A stretch of DNA of 64,000 bases from Massilia sp. R2A-15 (GTDB lineage Bacteria > Pseudomonadota > Gammaproteobacteria > Burkholderiales > Burkholderiaceae_D). The notes beneath the pieces were generated by a model. It made no database searches. It saw only the letters and a list, made by a program, of their open reading frames with translations, and had not been told where the DNA came from. Position 1 is the first letter of the stretch; every line of letters begins with the position of its first letter. A program made the translations under genes and the position numbers. This document shows positions 52,088 to 60,073 of this stretch, piece after piece. The stretch lies in contig NZ_CP131935.1 of assembly GCF_030704305.1 (NCBI RefSeq), forward strand, positions 1,054,001 through 1,118,000. The letters run 5' to 3'.

Positions 52088-52726
52088 ATGTTATTTATCA
52101 CCATCAAACAGGGCAAGGAAAAGAGCCTGCTGGCCGGCGACCCCTGGATTTACGCGTCCGCGATCGAAAAAGTCGAGGGCAAGCCGAACGAGAAGATGAA
52201 GCCCGGCTCCACCGCCGTGGTGCAGTCGTCGTCGAAGAAGTTTCTCGCTCGCGCGGCCTACAATTCGAAGTCGCAGATCCGCGCGCGGGTCTGGACCTTC
52301 GACGAGGCCCAGCCGGTGGACCACGCGCTGATCAAGGGCCGCGTGCAGGCGGCGCTGGCCAAGAGCGCGCCGGCGGCGAAGAAGGCCAAGCCGGACCAGG
52401 TGGTCAGGCTGATCAACGCCGAGGCCGACGGCTTGCCCGGCCTGCTGGTGGATTCGTTCGGCGGCCAGGACGGCTGGCTGATCTGCGAATTCCAGGCCGG
52501 CGGCGTCGATGCGTGGAAAGTGGCGATCGTGCAGGCGCTGATGGCCGGCACCGGCTGCAAGAACGTCTACGAGCGTTGCGATGAACTGGTGCGCAAGGGC
52601 GAAGGCCTGCCGCTGATCGACGGCGCGCTGGCCGGCGAGGAGCCGCCCGACGACGTCACCGTCACCGAAGGCGGCGTGAAGTTTTCGCTGGACCTGAAAA
52701 CCGGGCACCGCAACCGCTTCCGCTAA
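52088..52726 (+). pseudogene. RlmI-type rRNA methyltransferase, truncated to the N-terminal half
   Basis: A 212-residue product containing the PUA domain (IKQGKEKSLLAGDPWIYASAIEKVEG) and the linker domain (QPVDHALIKGRVQAALA, VVRLINAEADGLPGLLVDSFGG) of RlmI/RlmK-type methyltransferases, but it ends KTGHRNRFR, exactly where the family normally has KTGFYLDQR and then the SAM domain of about 180 residues. The stop codon abuts the stop of the minus-strand gene at 52727 with no gap. It looks like a deletion that removed the catalytic domain. It could still be made as a PUA protein. Confidence 0.7.
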
Positions 52727-53440
52727 TCAGAAGCTGCTGCCCATCTGCGCGGCGACCTCGCCCAGGCACGAATGCGATAGCCGTTCGGTTTCGGCGCGGG
52801 TGTCGAGCGCGCGCTGTTCGACTTCCACTTTCGCCAGTTCGGCGGTGATGAGGGGGCGCAGCCAGTTGTCGATCTGCCCCTGCAGCATGTCCAGGCCCTG
52901 GTGGAGCGGGGCGAGCAGGGGGCGCGCCTCATACCTTTGCCGCAGTTCTTCGCGCACCCGCCGTTCGATGCGCGGCAGGTTGTCGGCGTAAATTTTCACG
53001 TGCTGCATCTCGTGCTCGAACACCGCGCGGTACGAGCAGGACATCGGGTGGAATTCGCGCGCCACGTAGACGTCGAGCGGGTGGTAGCTCAGTTCGACGT
53101 CGATGCGCGGGGCGATGCATTCGCGGCCGCTGGCGACATCGACCAGGGCGGGGCCGTCCACATAAATCTCGGCGCGGGTGCTGCTGGAGGTCATGCCCAT
53201 CATGGCCTCGCCGGCGGAGGTGTAGGCGCCCTTGTTGGTCAACACGCGGCTCGACAGGCTGTTGTGCACCACGAAGTCCGGCGCGTGCGTGCGTACGACG
53301 ATGGTGGGGCGCATGTCGCGCTCGCAACGTTGTTCGAATGGGTCGGCGGGGGCGGCGGCGGACGGGCGTGGGATCAGCCAAAGGATCAGCAGGAGCAGCA
53401 GGGCCAGCACGGCGATGCGGACGAGGTGGGACTTTTTCAC
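52727..53440 (-). CDS. Membrane-anchored HExxH-type protein, unknown function
   Basis: A 237-residue protein with one N-terminal transmembrane helix (LVRIAVLALLLLLILWLIP) and a periplasmic domain. VFEHEMQHVKIYADNL contains HExxH, compatible with a zinc peptidase but without a recognised family. Cysteines in RCERD, GRECIAP, MSCSYRA and HSCLGE could form disulfides. The GTG at 53440 is preferred because GGAGG lies six bases upstream. Confidence 0.65.
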   Translation of the reverse strand: MKKSHLVRIAVLALLLLLILWLIPRPSAAAPADPFEQRCERDMRPTIVVRTHAPDFVVHNSLSSRVLTNKGAYTSAGEAMMGMTSSSTRAEIYVDGPALVDVASGRECIAPRIDVELSYHPLDVYVAREFHPMSCSYRAVFEHEMQHVKIYADNLPRIERRVREELRQRYEARPLLAPLHQGLDMLQGQIDNWLRPLITAELAKVEVEQRALDTRAETERLSHSCLGEVAAQMGSSF

Positions 53441-53603
53441 GGCAACCTCCGACAAATTTACCGATATGAATATCCTGCGCCGCCCGCGCCCGTTTGCCAA
53501 GCCCTATTCGCATGCACAATTTATATTTCGGTTATGCAATTTTTAGGGCGGAGTGGTTTTATAATTGCCGTCATTCACCACCCAGTTTAGCCGAGACCGT
53601 TCG

Positions 53604-54725
53604 ATGGAAAACCACCAGTCCTCCCAGATTCGCACCCTGACGTATGTCGAAAATGAAGACCACCCGGTGTTCGGGACCCTGGTCGAGCAGATTTTGCACC
53701 TGTTGAACTCGCGGTTGATCTTTTCCGACATCATCATCCACCAGAACAGTCCGCTGATGCTGCGCCAGCCGAAGGGGCTGGTGGCGGTGACGGACTCGCC
53801 GATCACCAAGGAAGAGCTTGAAGAGTTCTTCGAGGTCATCGAGCCGAACTGGGCAGAGCGGATCGCCGACCGCGCGTTCGACCGCTCGATCGACCTGCAC
53901 ACCGCGCGCATCCGCGCCAACTGCTTCACCTTCCAGGGCAAGAAGCGGCTGGGCTGCGTGATCCGGCGCTTCCCGAAGGAGCCGATCGCGCTGGCCGAAC
54001 TGGGGCTGCACCGCGACGAGCAGGAGTTCGCCCGCCTCACCAGCGGCCTGGTGCTGATCATCGGCGACACCTGCCAGGGCAAGTCGACCACGATCGCGTC
54101 GATGCTCGACGAGATCAACAAGCACCGCTCGGGGCACATCATCACCATCGAAGACCCGGTCGAGACCCTGATCCCGCAGCGCAAGTGCATCGTCACCCAG
54201 CGCGAAGTGGGGCTCGATGGCGACGTCGAAAGCTACTACCTGGGCGCGCTCGATGCGCTGCGCGAGCGGCCGGACGTGATCGTGATCGGCGAGATCCGCG
54301 ATGCGCAGACGGCGCAGGAAGCGCTGGCGCTGGCCGAATCGGGGCCGCTGGTGCTGGCGTCGCTGCATGCGCGCTCGACCGAGCTGGGACTGCAGAAGAT
54401 GCTGCGCCTGCTGGGCAACTCGGAAGCGCAGTCGCAGGCGCTGGCGCATGCCTTGCGCGGCGTGCTGTGCCAGGCGCTGCTGCCGTCGTCGGAGGGCAAC
54501 CGTTATCACCTGGCGACCGAATGTCTGACGCCAGGGCCGGCGATCATGCGCATGCTCGAGGCGGGCGACATTTCCGGCATTCGCGAGCACATGAACCGCG
54601 CCCAGGACGAAGGCTGCCACACGATGAACGCGTCGCTCGAGACGCTGCTGTCCGGGCACAAGATCAGCGTCGAGGATGCGCGCAACGCCACTACCGATCG
54701 CATCGGCTTCGCGGACATGGTTTAA
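53604..54725 (+). CDS. PilT/PilU-like type IV pilus ATPase
   Basis: A 373-residue secretion ATPase. Core motifs: a Walker A-like loop IIGDTCQGKSTT (GxxxxGKS, unusual because most PilT proteins have GSGKS), the ASP box TIEDPVETLI, Walker B DVIVIGEIRDAQT, and HARS (His box). It probably retracts pili in complex with PilT or PilU. No other pilus gene is nearby. ATG 53604 has CCGAGACCG upstream, a weak site. A MITE-like element begins 8 bp after the stop. Confidence 0.8.
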   Translation: MENHQSSQIRTLTYVENEDHPVFGTLVEQILHLLNSRLIFSDIIIHQNSPLMLRQPKGLVAVTDSPITKEELEEFFEVIEPNWAERIADRAFDRSIDLHTARIRANCFTFQGKKRLGCVIRRFPKEPIALAELGLHRDEQEFARLTSGLVLIIGDTCQGKSTTIASMLDEINKHRSGHIITIEDPVETLIPQRKCIVTQREVGLDGDVESYYLGALDALRERPDVIVIGEIRDAQTAQEALALAESGPLVLASLHARSTELGLQKMLRLLGNSEAQSQALAHALRGVLCQALLPSSEGNRYHLATECLTPGPAIMRMLEAGDISGIREHMNRAQDEGCHTMNASLETLLSGHKISVEDARNATTDRIGFADMV

Positions 54726-54732
54726 GGGTGCT

Positions 54733-54922
54733 GACCCTAATGCCGTTAAGTTAAGCCGTCGTACCTGCGCAGGCAGGTACCCATACTGAGCATGCTTCAC
54801 CTCGTCGGCATGTTCAGCATGGGGGAAACGCATGCGTTTCCCCTGCGCGGGCACGACGGTTTTTAAGCTGACGCGCCTCCGTGCAGTGCTGATTTACTCC
54901 TTAACTTAAAGGCATTAGGGTC
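54733..54922. mobile_element. MITE-like element with 23-bp terminal inverted repeats
   Basis: Left end GACCCTAATGCCGTTAAGTT (54733) and right end, reading on the opposite strand, GACCCTAATGCCTTTAAGTT (ending 54922). The 23-bp ends match at 22 positions by my count. The interior holds a family B repeat (54759-54862). Length 190 bp, no ORF of its own. Confidence 0.7.
54759..54862. repeat. Family B repeat, copy 5 (nested, expanded)
   Basis: GTCGTACCTGCGCAGG starts it and CTGCGCGGGCACGAC ends it. The right arm carries an inserted palindrome (GGGGAAACGCATGCGTTTCC), so it is about 10 bp longer than the other copies. Confidence 0.8.
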
Positions 54923-54979
54923 TGAACCCGGTGTTTCCGTTGGTGGGCTGACCCCGGTTGAGTTGGCCGGTATCAAACC

Positions 54980-55020
54980 GGGGTCAGACCCCCTTAAAAG
55001 AAGAACCGGGGTCTGACCCC
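54980..55020. repeat. Family C palindromes (13-bp core), two copies
   Basis: GGGGTCAGACCCC at 54980 and GGGGTCTGACCCC at 55008, 15 bp apart, with a degenerate third (GGGTCTGAACCC) near 54918 and a half-copy at 54949. Confidence 0.75.
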
Positions 55021-55120
55021 AGCGCCAGTGGTTTTTTATTGGGTGCGGACCGTAAAAATCGCTTCCGTGCTGTCCAACCTTCCGAGCGCGTTGCAACGCC
55101 AACGCCGCAAGGAGAATCCC

Positions 55121-55522
55121 ATGGATACCGCCCAACGCCTGAAGTACTTGCGTGTCGTATTAATAGTCACTGGAATCGCGAGCCTTGCCCTCTATCCGCT
55201 GATGCTCTTCTGGCCATCGGGATGGGCGTGGCACACCGGTCATTCGGACTACCCGATGATGATTGTCGGGATCTACGCGACGCTCGGTGTTTTCTTGATC
55301 CTGGCGGCACGCAATCCGCTCGCCAACCTGAGCCTCATTTGGTTCACTGTGTGGTCGAGTATCGTCCACAGTGGAATCATGGCTGTCGAGGCGCTGACCG
55401 GCGCGGGGAAGATGGGCCATCTGATGGGAGATGTGCCGGCGCTTTTCATCGCTGCGGTTGTGCTGGCCGCGCTCACCCCTCGCGGGACGGACACAGATGC
55501 CGTGCGCGGCGCCGTAGCCTGA
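55121..55522 (+). CDS. Small four-helix membrane protein (DUF6632-like)
   Basis: A 133-residue protein with four hydrophobic segments: LRVVLIVTGIASLALYPLMLFW, MMIVGIYATLGVFLILAA, LSLIWFTVWSSIVHSGIMAVEAL and DVPALFIAAVVLAALT. The pattern 'YPL..LWPSGW.W' and 'MIVGIYATLGVFL..AARDPLAN' fits DUF6632, a small uncharacterised family. ATG 55121 is preceded by AAGGAGAA. Located after repeats, with no operon partner. Confidence 0.7.
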   Translation: MDTAQRLKYLRVVLIVTGIASLALYPLMLFWPSGWAWHTGHSDYPMMIVGIYATLGVFLILAARNPLANLSLIWFTVWSSIVHSGIMAVEALTGAGKMGHLMGDVPALFIAAVVLAALTPRGTDTDAVRGAVA

Positions 55523-55575
55523 ACACTGTCCGGACGCGAGGCGCGACGGATCGCAGCCATACGGATCATGTTGGA

Positions 55576-56850
55576 TCAATCCAGCGGCGTGCTGCGGTAG
55601 CGGTTCACCTCATTTGCCGTCACCGGCGGCGCGCGGTTGTTCCAGCTGGCGCGCAGATACGTCACCACCGCCGCCACTTCATCATCATCCATCACGTGGC
55701 TGTATGGCGGCATGCCGTACGGCCGCGGATTGCCTTTCGTCCCCGGCGCGAACCCGCCATTGAGCACGACCCGGATCGCGTTTGCCGCCGAATCCATCGT
55801 CAGCGCGCGGTTGCCGGCCAGCGGCGGATACGCCGGCGGCAGCCCCTTGCCGTCGTCGCCATGGCAATCCACGCAATGCGTCTCATATAGCTTCTTCCCC
55901 TGCGCGACCGCCTGGTCCACCTGCGGCCCCTTGATCTCCTCGCGCTGTTCGGCCTTGGTCGCCGGCAGCGATTTCAGGTAGGTCGCCATTGCCGTGACAT
56001 CCGGTTCGCTCACATGCTGCAGGCTGCGCGCGACGACTTCGGCCATCGGCCCGAACACGGTCGCGCGCGGCGACACGCCGGTTTGCAGCAGCTGCACGAT
56101 GTCGTGGATCTCCCACGATCCCAGGCCCGCTTCGGCGTCGGAGGTGAGCGACGGCGCGTACCAGTTCACGGTCGGAATCAGCCCGCCGCCAAGTCCGCGC
56201 ACGCTGGCGCCGGCCGCGTTGCGCGTCGCGTGGCATGCGCTGCAGTGGCCCAGGCCGTCGACCAGGTAGGCGCCGCGGTTCCACTGCGCCGTCGCATCGG
56301 GCGCGGGTCGGAATACCTCCGGCTTGAAAAACACCAGGCGCCAGCCGGCCACCGCGAGCTGGGTGTCGAACGGAAAGCGCAGCTTGTGCGGCTTGTTGGC
56401 CAGCTTTACTGGCGGCAGGCTGTGCAGGAAGGCGTACAGCGCATCGGCGTCGGCGCGCGTGACCTTCGTATAGTTCACGTAGGGGAAGGCGGGATACAGC
56501 AGGCGGCCGCCGCGCGCCTTGCCGTTGTGGAGAGCGCGCCAAAAGTCGTCCGCGCTCCAGGCGCCGATGCCGGTGTCGCGGTCGGGCGTGATGTTGGGCA
56601 CGAAGATCGAGCCGAACGGCGTCTGCATCTCGCGTCCGCCGGCCCATGCAGGACCGCCGCGCGCCGTATGGCAGGCCATGCAGTCGCCGACGCGGGCGAG
56701 GTAGGCGCCGCGCGCGATGTTGTCCGGTGTGGCGGCGAAGGCGGCGGGCGAAGAGGCCGCGACGAACTGTTCGCGCGGCCAGGCGAGGATCGCCGCGAAC
56801 AGGGCAATGGCCGCCAACACGGCCGCGATGCATAAGATTTTCTTAGTCAT
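55576..56850 (-). CDS. Tri-haem cytochrome c (dehydrogenase-subunit type)
   Basis: A 424-residue protein: N-terminal hydrophobic signal/anchor (VLAAIALFAAILAW), then three CxxCH haem sites: CMACH (Cys57-His61), CSACH (near 205) and CVDCH (near 330). The three-haem layout is that of alcohol or gluconate dehydrogenase cytochrome subunits, carrying electrons from a periplasmic dehydrogenase toward ubiquinone. No dehydrogenase is in the window. It overlaps the diheme cytochrome upstream by four bases (ATGA), so they are translated together. Confidence 0.88.
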   Translation of the reverse strand: MTKKILCIAAVLAAIALFAAILAWPREQFVAASSPAAFAATPDNIARGAYLARVGDCMACHTARGGPAWAGGREMQTPFGSIFVPNITPDRDTGIGAWSADDFWRALHNGKARGGRLLYPAFPYVNYTKVTRADADALYAFLHSLPPVKLANKPHKLRFPFDTQLAVAGWRLVFFKPEVFRPAPDATAQWNRGAYLVDGLGHCSACHATRNAAGASVRGLGGGLIPTVNWYAPSLTSDAEAGLGSWEIHDIVQLLQTGVSPRATVFGPMAEVVARSLQHVSEPDVTAMATYLKSLPATKAEQREEIKGPQVDQAVAQGKKLYETHCVDCHGDDGKGLPPAYPPLAGNRALTMDSAANAIRVVLNGGFAPGTKGNPRPYGMPPYSHVMDDDEVAAVVTYLRASWNNRAPPVTANEVNRYRSTPLD

Positions 56851-57554
56851 GGGGCGCTGCCGCAGTTGATTGGTAGCGGCCGGGCCACGGACGTTGCCGG
56901 CGCCGGGTCGGGCGGCAGCGGGCGTTGGCCGAGCCAGGAGGAGATCGCGGCGACGTCGTCCACGCTGAGGCGGGCGGCGATGTCGGCCATGCAGTCGGGC
57001 GCGTGGGCGCGGCGGGTCTTGTTCTTCCAGGCGCCGAACTGGGCGTTGATGTAGTCGCGCGGCAGGCCGGACAGGCCGGGAATCGCGGGCGCCACGCCAG
57101 TCAGGCGCTCGCCGTGGCAGGCGATGCAGGCGGGCACCTTGATGGCCTTGTCGCCTTCGCTCACCAGCAAGCGGCCTCGTTCGAGCACCGCGGGCGCGGC
57201 CGTCGTCGGCTGGACCGGCGGCGGCTTCAGGTGCTGCATCGAAAAGTAGTCGGCGATTTCCTTGAGGTAGGCGTCGGGCATGTGATCGACCATGTAGGTC
57301 ATCAAGGGATAGGTGCGCCGGCCTTCGCGGAAGTTGATCAGCTGGTTGTACAGGTAGCCGGCCGGCTTGCCCGAGATGCGCGGAAAGAACGCGTCCTTGC
57401 CCTCATTTTTCGCGTGACAGGAAGTGCAGGCGATGACGCGCTGCTCCATCGTGTCGGGCAACACGGCGGGGCGATCGCCGGCCAGCGCGGGCAGGGTGGT
57501 GGCGCAAAGGGTCGCAAGCGCGGTCAGGCGCAGCAGTCGGGCGGGCAGGGGCAT
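56847..57554 (-). CDS. Di-haem cytochrome c (c4-like)
   Basis: A 235-residue periplasmic protein with a signal peptide (LATLCATTLPALA-GD) and two CxxCH sites (CTSCH and CIACH), each followed by the repeated fold 'FPRISGKPAGYLYNQLINFREGRRTYPLM' and 'IPGLSGLPRDYINAQFGAWKNKTRR'. This is the two-domain cytochrome c4 pattern. It is the first gene of the pair and feeds or accepts electrons from the tri-haem protein. The ATG at 57554 is used; an upstream start would add 16 residues that do not fit the signal. Confidence 0.88.
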   Translation of the reverse strand: MPLPARLLRLTALATLCATTLPALAGDRPAVLPDTMEQRVIACTSCHAKNEGKDAFFPRISGKPAGYLYNQLINFREGRRTYPLMTYMVDHMPDAYLKEIADYFSMQHLKPPPVQPTTAAPAVLERGRLLVSEGDKAIKVPACIACHGERLTGVAPAIPGLSGLPRDYINAQFGAWKNKTRRAHAPDCMADIAARLSVDDVAAISSWLGQRPLPPDPAPATSVARPLPINCGSAP

Positions 57555-57594
57555 CGGCGTTCGCTCAAAATCGCGCGGGGGATGGCGCGGAAGC

Positions 57595-58221
57595 TCAAGC
57601 ATAGCGCGTTTGACAAGATTGCGGCGGCCAAGCTGAGCCAGCGCCGGGCAAACGTCTTTGCCGAACTCCCCCCTGGTGCGTCACGCGGGACCGCAATTCG
57701 GCGTCGCGAAAAATCGACTTGACCTTGTCGATATCGAACGGCCCTTCGACCAGCGTTTCGTGATCCCATGCGCTCCTGGCTTCTGGCGGCGCGAAAAAAT
57801 CGCCGCCGTAGACGTGGAGCGCGCACGTCATTTTGCCAATCGGATTGAGCACGGAGTGGATAATGTCGCGATCGAGCAGGGCGACCTCTCCGCTTCCCAG
57901 GGTCCTGGCCTGTACCGCTTCGATCCGCGTCGTCGTCCTGCGCCAGAAAATGTTGTCTTCGCGGCCCGAATAGATGCCGATCACTGCAAACATCTGGTGG
58001 TTGTGCGGCATCAGGCACATGTATGGCGCCCAGACGAAGTTGATAATCGTCAGCTCCGGCGACCTGTAAAGCGGTGTGATGCCGGCATGTTCCGGCGGGC
58101 CAAGCACGTCCATCACCGCGCCGCTATCGGACACGGCCGCCGCCATCACTTCGCGCATCGCATCCTGGCCCTCGGCCGCCGCCTTGATGCAACTCTCGAT
58201 GAATCGATCCTTCTCGAACAT
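57595..58221 (-). CDS. Cysteine dioxygenase-like cupin protein
   Basis: A 208-residue beta-barrel protein. Metal ligands are in place: MPHNHQMFAVIGIYSGREDNIF (His73 and His75), GEVALLDRDIIHSVLN (His122) and ALHVYGGDF (His136), the last being typical of cysteine or 3-mercaptopropionate dioxygenase relatives. It would add O2 to a thiol substrate, but substrate is unclear. The last 25 residues (RQRRLPGAGSAWPPQSC) look unlike the family and may be read-through sequence. Divergent from nothing; ends just before the cytochrome signal. Confidence 0.75.
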   Translation of the reverse strand: MFEKDRFIESCIKAAAEGQDAMREVMAAAVSDSGAVMDVLGPPEHAGITPLYRSPELTIINFVWAPYMCLMPHNHQMFAVIGIYSGREDNIFWRRTTTRIEAVQARTLGSGEVALLDRDIIHSVLNPIGKMTCALHVYGGDFFAPPEARSAWDHETLVEGPFDIDKVKSIFRDAELRSRVTHQGGVRQRRLPGAGSAWPPQSCQTRYA

Positions 58222-58370
58222 GATTTCGCCCCGCTTGCGCGCATCGCCGCGCGACCTTGAACACACTCAGTCTAGGACAGGAGGGCACTCCCGTCCACGG
58301 AGACCAAGCGCGTGGCGAGGTCGGGCTCGGTGCTGGGGCGTCGTTGCGGTGATTTTTTCCGAGGGTCGCA

Positions 58371-58625
58371 TCATTTGTCGCTGTTGGTCAGGTGTCGACA
58401 ATCTCGGATTAGCCGGGTCAGCAAATCCGTCATATTCGATTTCCTTTTCTTCGATACTTTCGTCATCGCGATGCGAAGCTGAACGACGATTGGATCCACT
58501 AACTTTCTGACCAGAAGTTCGCGAATGAAAATCCTATCTTTGTCTCGCGCCGCTGCAAGCTTTGCCACGACCAGGTCATGAGGATCGATGCAATACGCCC
58601 TTATGCCTGGAGTAGCATCGGTCAT
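58371..58625 (-). CDS. Split DUF6036-type nucleotidyltransferase toxin, C-terminal part
   Basis: An 84-residue ORF starting four bases before the end of the preceding one (ATGA overlap). It contains YCIDPHDLVVAKLAAARDKDRIFIRELLVRKLVD, which matches the second half of the DUF6036 family (WCLEPHDLAVSKY.AGREKD..F). The first half is in the gene at 58622. The two together are the length of one normal protein, so they are either a frameshifted gene or a translationally coupled pair. Confidence 0.6.
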   Translation of the reverse strand: MTDATPGIRAYCIDPHDLVVAKLAAARDKDRIFIRELLVRKLVDPIVVQLRIAMTKVSKKRKSNMTDLLTRLIRDCRHLTNSDK

Positions 58626-58924
58626 TTGAAGATGGAAATGCGGCTTTTCCAGTCGCGGGGTAGCACTGCCGTGCGTTCGTCGACCGGATCCGCGTAGTAG
58701 CCATGGGTCTGATGGAAAGGGGAGTCAACGCCGATGACGTTTAGAAAGTCGGAGTGCTGCGGTTTGTTCCTTGCAAAAATATCGACTTCCTGGGACACCA
58801 GGATAGCATCCGCCAGGTCGGGGTATTTTCCGTCCAACGACTGGCTGCCGATGATGAAGAATTCAGTGTCCTCGCAAATCTTGCCGGCGGCGCGGACGAC
58901 ATGCTCAACGTGAGATCTCCGCAT
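58622..58924 (-). CDS. Split DUF6036-type nucleotidyltransferase toxin, N-terminal part
   Basis: A 100-residue ORF: MRRSHVEHVVRAAGKI, then FFIIGSQSLDGKYPDLADAILVSQEVDIFAR and DSPFHQTHGYYADPVDERTAVLPRDW. IGSQ and EVDIF are the nucleotidyltransferase-like motifs (GSxxL, D.D-type). In related bacteria one gene continues from VLPxxW into EPHDL without a break. Here a stop falls just before that point. The start overlaps the antitoxin gene by 20 bases. Confidence 0.65.
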   Translation of the reverse strand: MRRSHVEHVVRAAGKICEDTEFFIIGSQSLDGKYPDLADAILVSQEVDIFARNKPQHSDFLNVIGVDSPFHQTHGYYADPVDERTAVLPRDWKSRISIFK

Positions 58925-59354
58925 TGAGTTCCTCGACCATGGATTGAGGGAGCATTCCCACATAAGGGATCGACTGGCGCAGCTCGTTACTACGTTCGTC
59001 CAACCCGACCATAGCCTTGATCATCGCCATTTCGTCCGAGTCGAGGATGATCGCCTCCCACGCTTCGTAAGCTGGTCCGCTTACCCCGGTGCCACGCCAT
59101 CGCTCGATGTTGGCAAGCGAGTGGCGTTTGATCGCCTCGAGCGGAAAATTAGCCAGCACCGCGCAGGACAGGCGATGTTTCAGGCGGTCGAGCTTGTCTT
59201 GCGCGTTCGGTGGTGAAAGCGGCGGCGTACTTTCGACGGATGTGAGCTGGACGGACGGTTTGCCGTGAACGGTAATGACGACTGGATGGCGCAGGGCGGC
59301 GCGAAGCACCTCGCCGAGGCGATTCTTAGCTTCTTTTGCGGTGTAGGTTTCCAC
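58905..59354 (-). CDS. Phd/YefM-like antitoxin
   Basis: A 149-residue protein. The N-terminal 50 residues (YTAKEAKNRLGEVLRAALRHPVVITVHGKPSVQLTSV) fit the Phd/YefM DNA-binding fold with its A(K/R)N..GE.L motif and 'V.I..HGKP' strand. The C-terminal 70 residues are an additional domain that may contact the toxin. GTG start with a strong AGGAGG nine bases upstream. The toxin gene starts inside its last codons, as is usual for such modules. The region is AT-richer than its surroundings. Confidence 0.75.
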   Translation of the reverse strand: METYTAKEAKNRLGEVLRAALRHPVVITVHGKPSVQLTSVESTPPLSPPNAQDKLDRLKHRLSCAVLANFPLEAIKRHSLANIERWRGTGVSGPAYEAWEAIILDSDEMAMIKAMVGLDERSNELRQSIPYVGMLPQSMVEELNAEISR

Positions 59355-59475
59355 TCAAACCTCCTGGGACTCAATTGTCACCGTGTGATTTGATGATAGT
59401 AGCTATTTTAGCTGATTTGCGCCCTGGCCGGGCGATCTGTGCAGGGGGCGCAGGCGAAGCGCGCCGGGCGAGCAA

Positions 59476-60063
59476 TCAGCCCCCGGCTTGTTCCTCGCGC
59501 CAGTGCCGATACACCTTCAACGCCACGTGCGCGTCGTCGGCCGCATACAAGATCTGCTTTTCCGACAAACGCGGCAGCGCCCAGTTGGTGGTGGTGATCT
59601 TCTTCGATTTTTGCAGCGCGCGGCCGAAATAGCGCGCCACGGCGGTCTTCGCGCCCAGCGCATTGCGCTCGCCCTTTTTCTTCAGCGCGTGCGCCAGGTC
59701 GACCACGTTGGCAGTCTCGATGCCCAGCTTGACCTTGAGCCGCTTGACGTCGTCGGCCAGCCCGAATCCCACCTTGAGAATGTCGGGCGACTCGAGCACC
59801 GCCTTGAGCACTTCCACCGCCGGCATCGCGCCGATCTGGAACAGGTAGGCGGTGTGGTCGGTTGCCAGCTGCACCAGGTGCGGGCCGGTCGACACCTCGC
59901 CCTTGAGAAAGGTTGGCTTCGATTCGGTATCGAAGCCAACCACGTCCATCGCCATCAGCGCAGCGAGCGCTTCGGCGGCGTCGCGGTCGGACTTGACCAT
60001 GCGAACGTTTTCCAGCTTGATGCCGTCATACGGCGGCAGCACCACTTCCTGGTCGATCTGCAT
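59476..60063 (-). CDS. RNase D-like 3'-5' exonuclease
   Basis: A 195-residue DEDD-family exonuclease domain. Motif I is FDTESKP (residues about 44-50), motif II lies in KVGFGLADDVKRLK (residues about 97-110), motif III is YAADDAHVALKVYRHW (near 175). The HRDC domains of RNase D are absent, so it is the short form. It should trim RNA 3' ends. The ATG at 60063 is used; a longer ORF would overlap proQ. Confidence 0.85.
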   Translation of the reverse strand: MQIDQEVVLPPYDGIKLENVRMVKSDRDAAEALAALMAMDVVGFDTESKPTFLKGEVSTGPHLVQLATDHTAYLFQIGAMPAVEVLKAVLESPDILKVGFGLADDVKRLKVKLGIETANVVDLAHALKKKGERNALGAKTAVARYFGRALQKSKKITTTNWALPRLSEKQILYAADDAHVALKVYRHWREEQAGG

Positions 60064-60073
60064 CTGAACGGGC

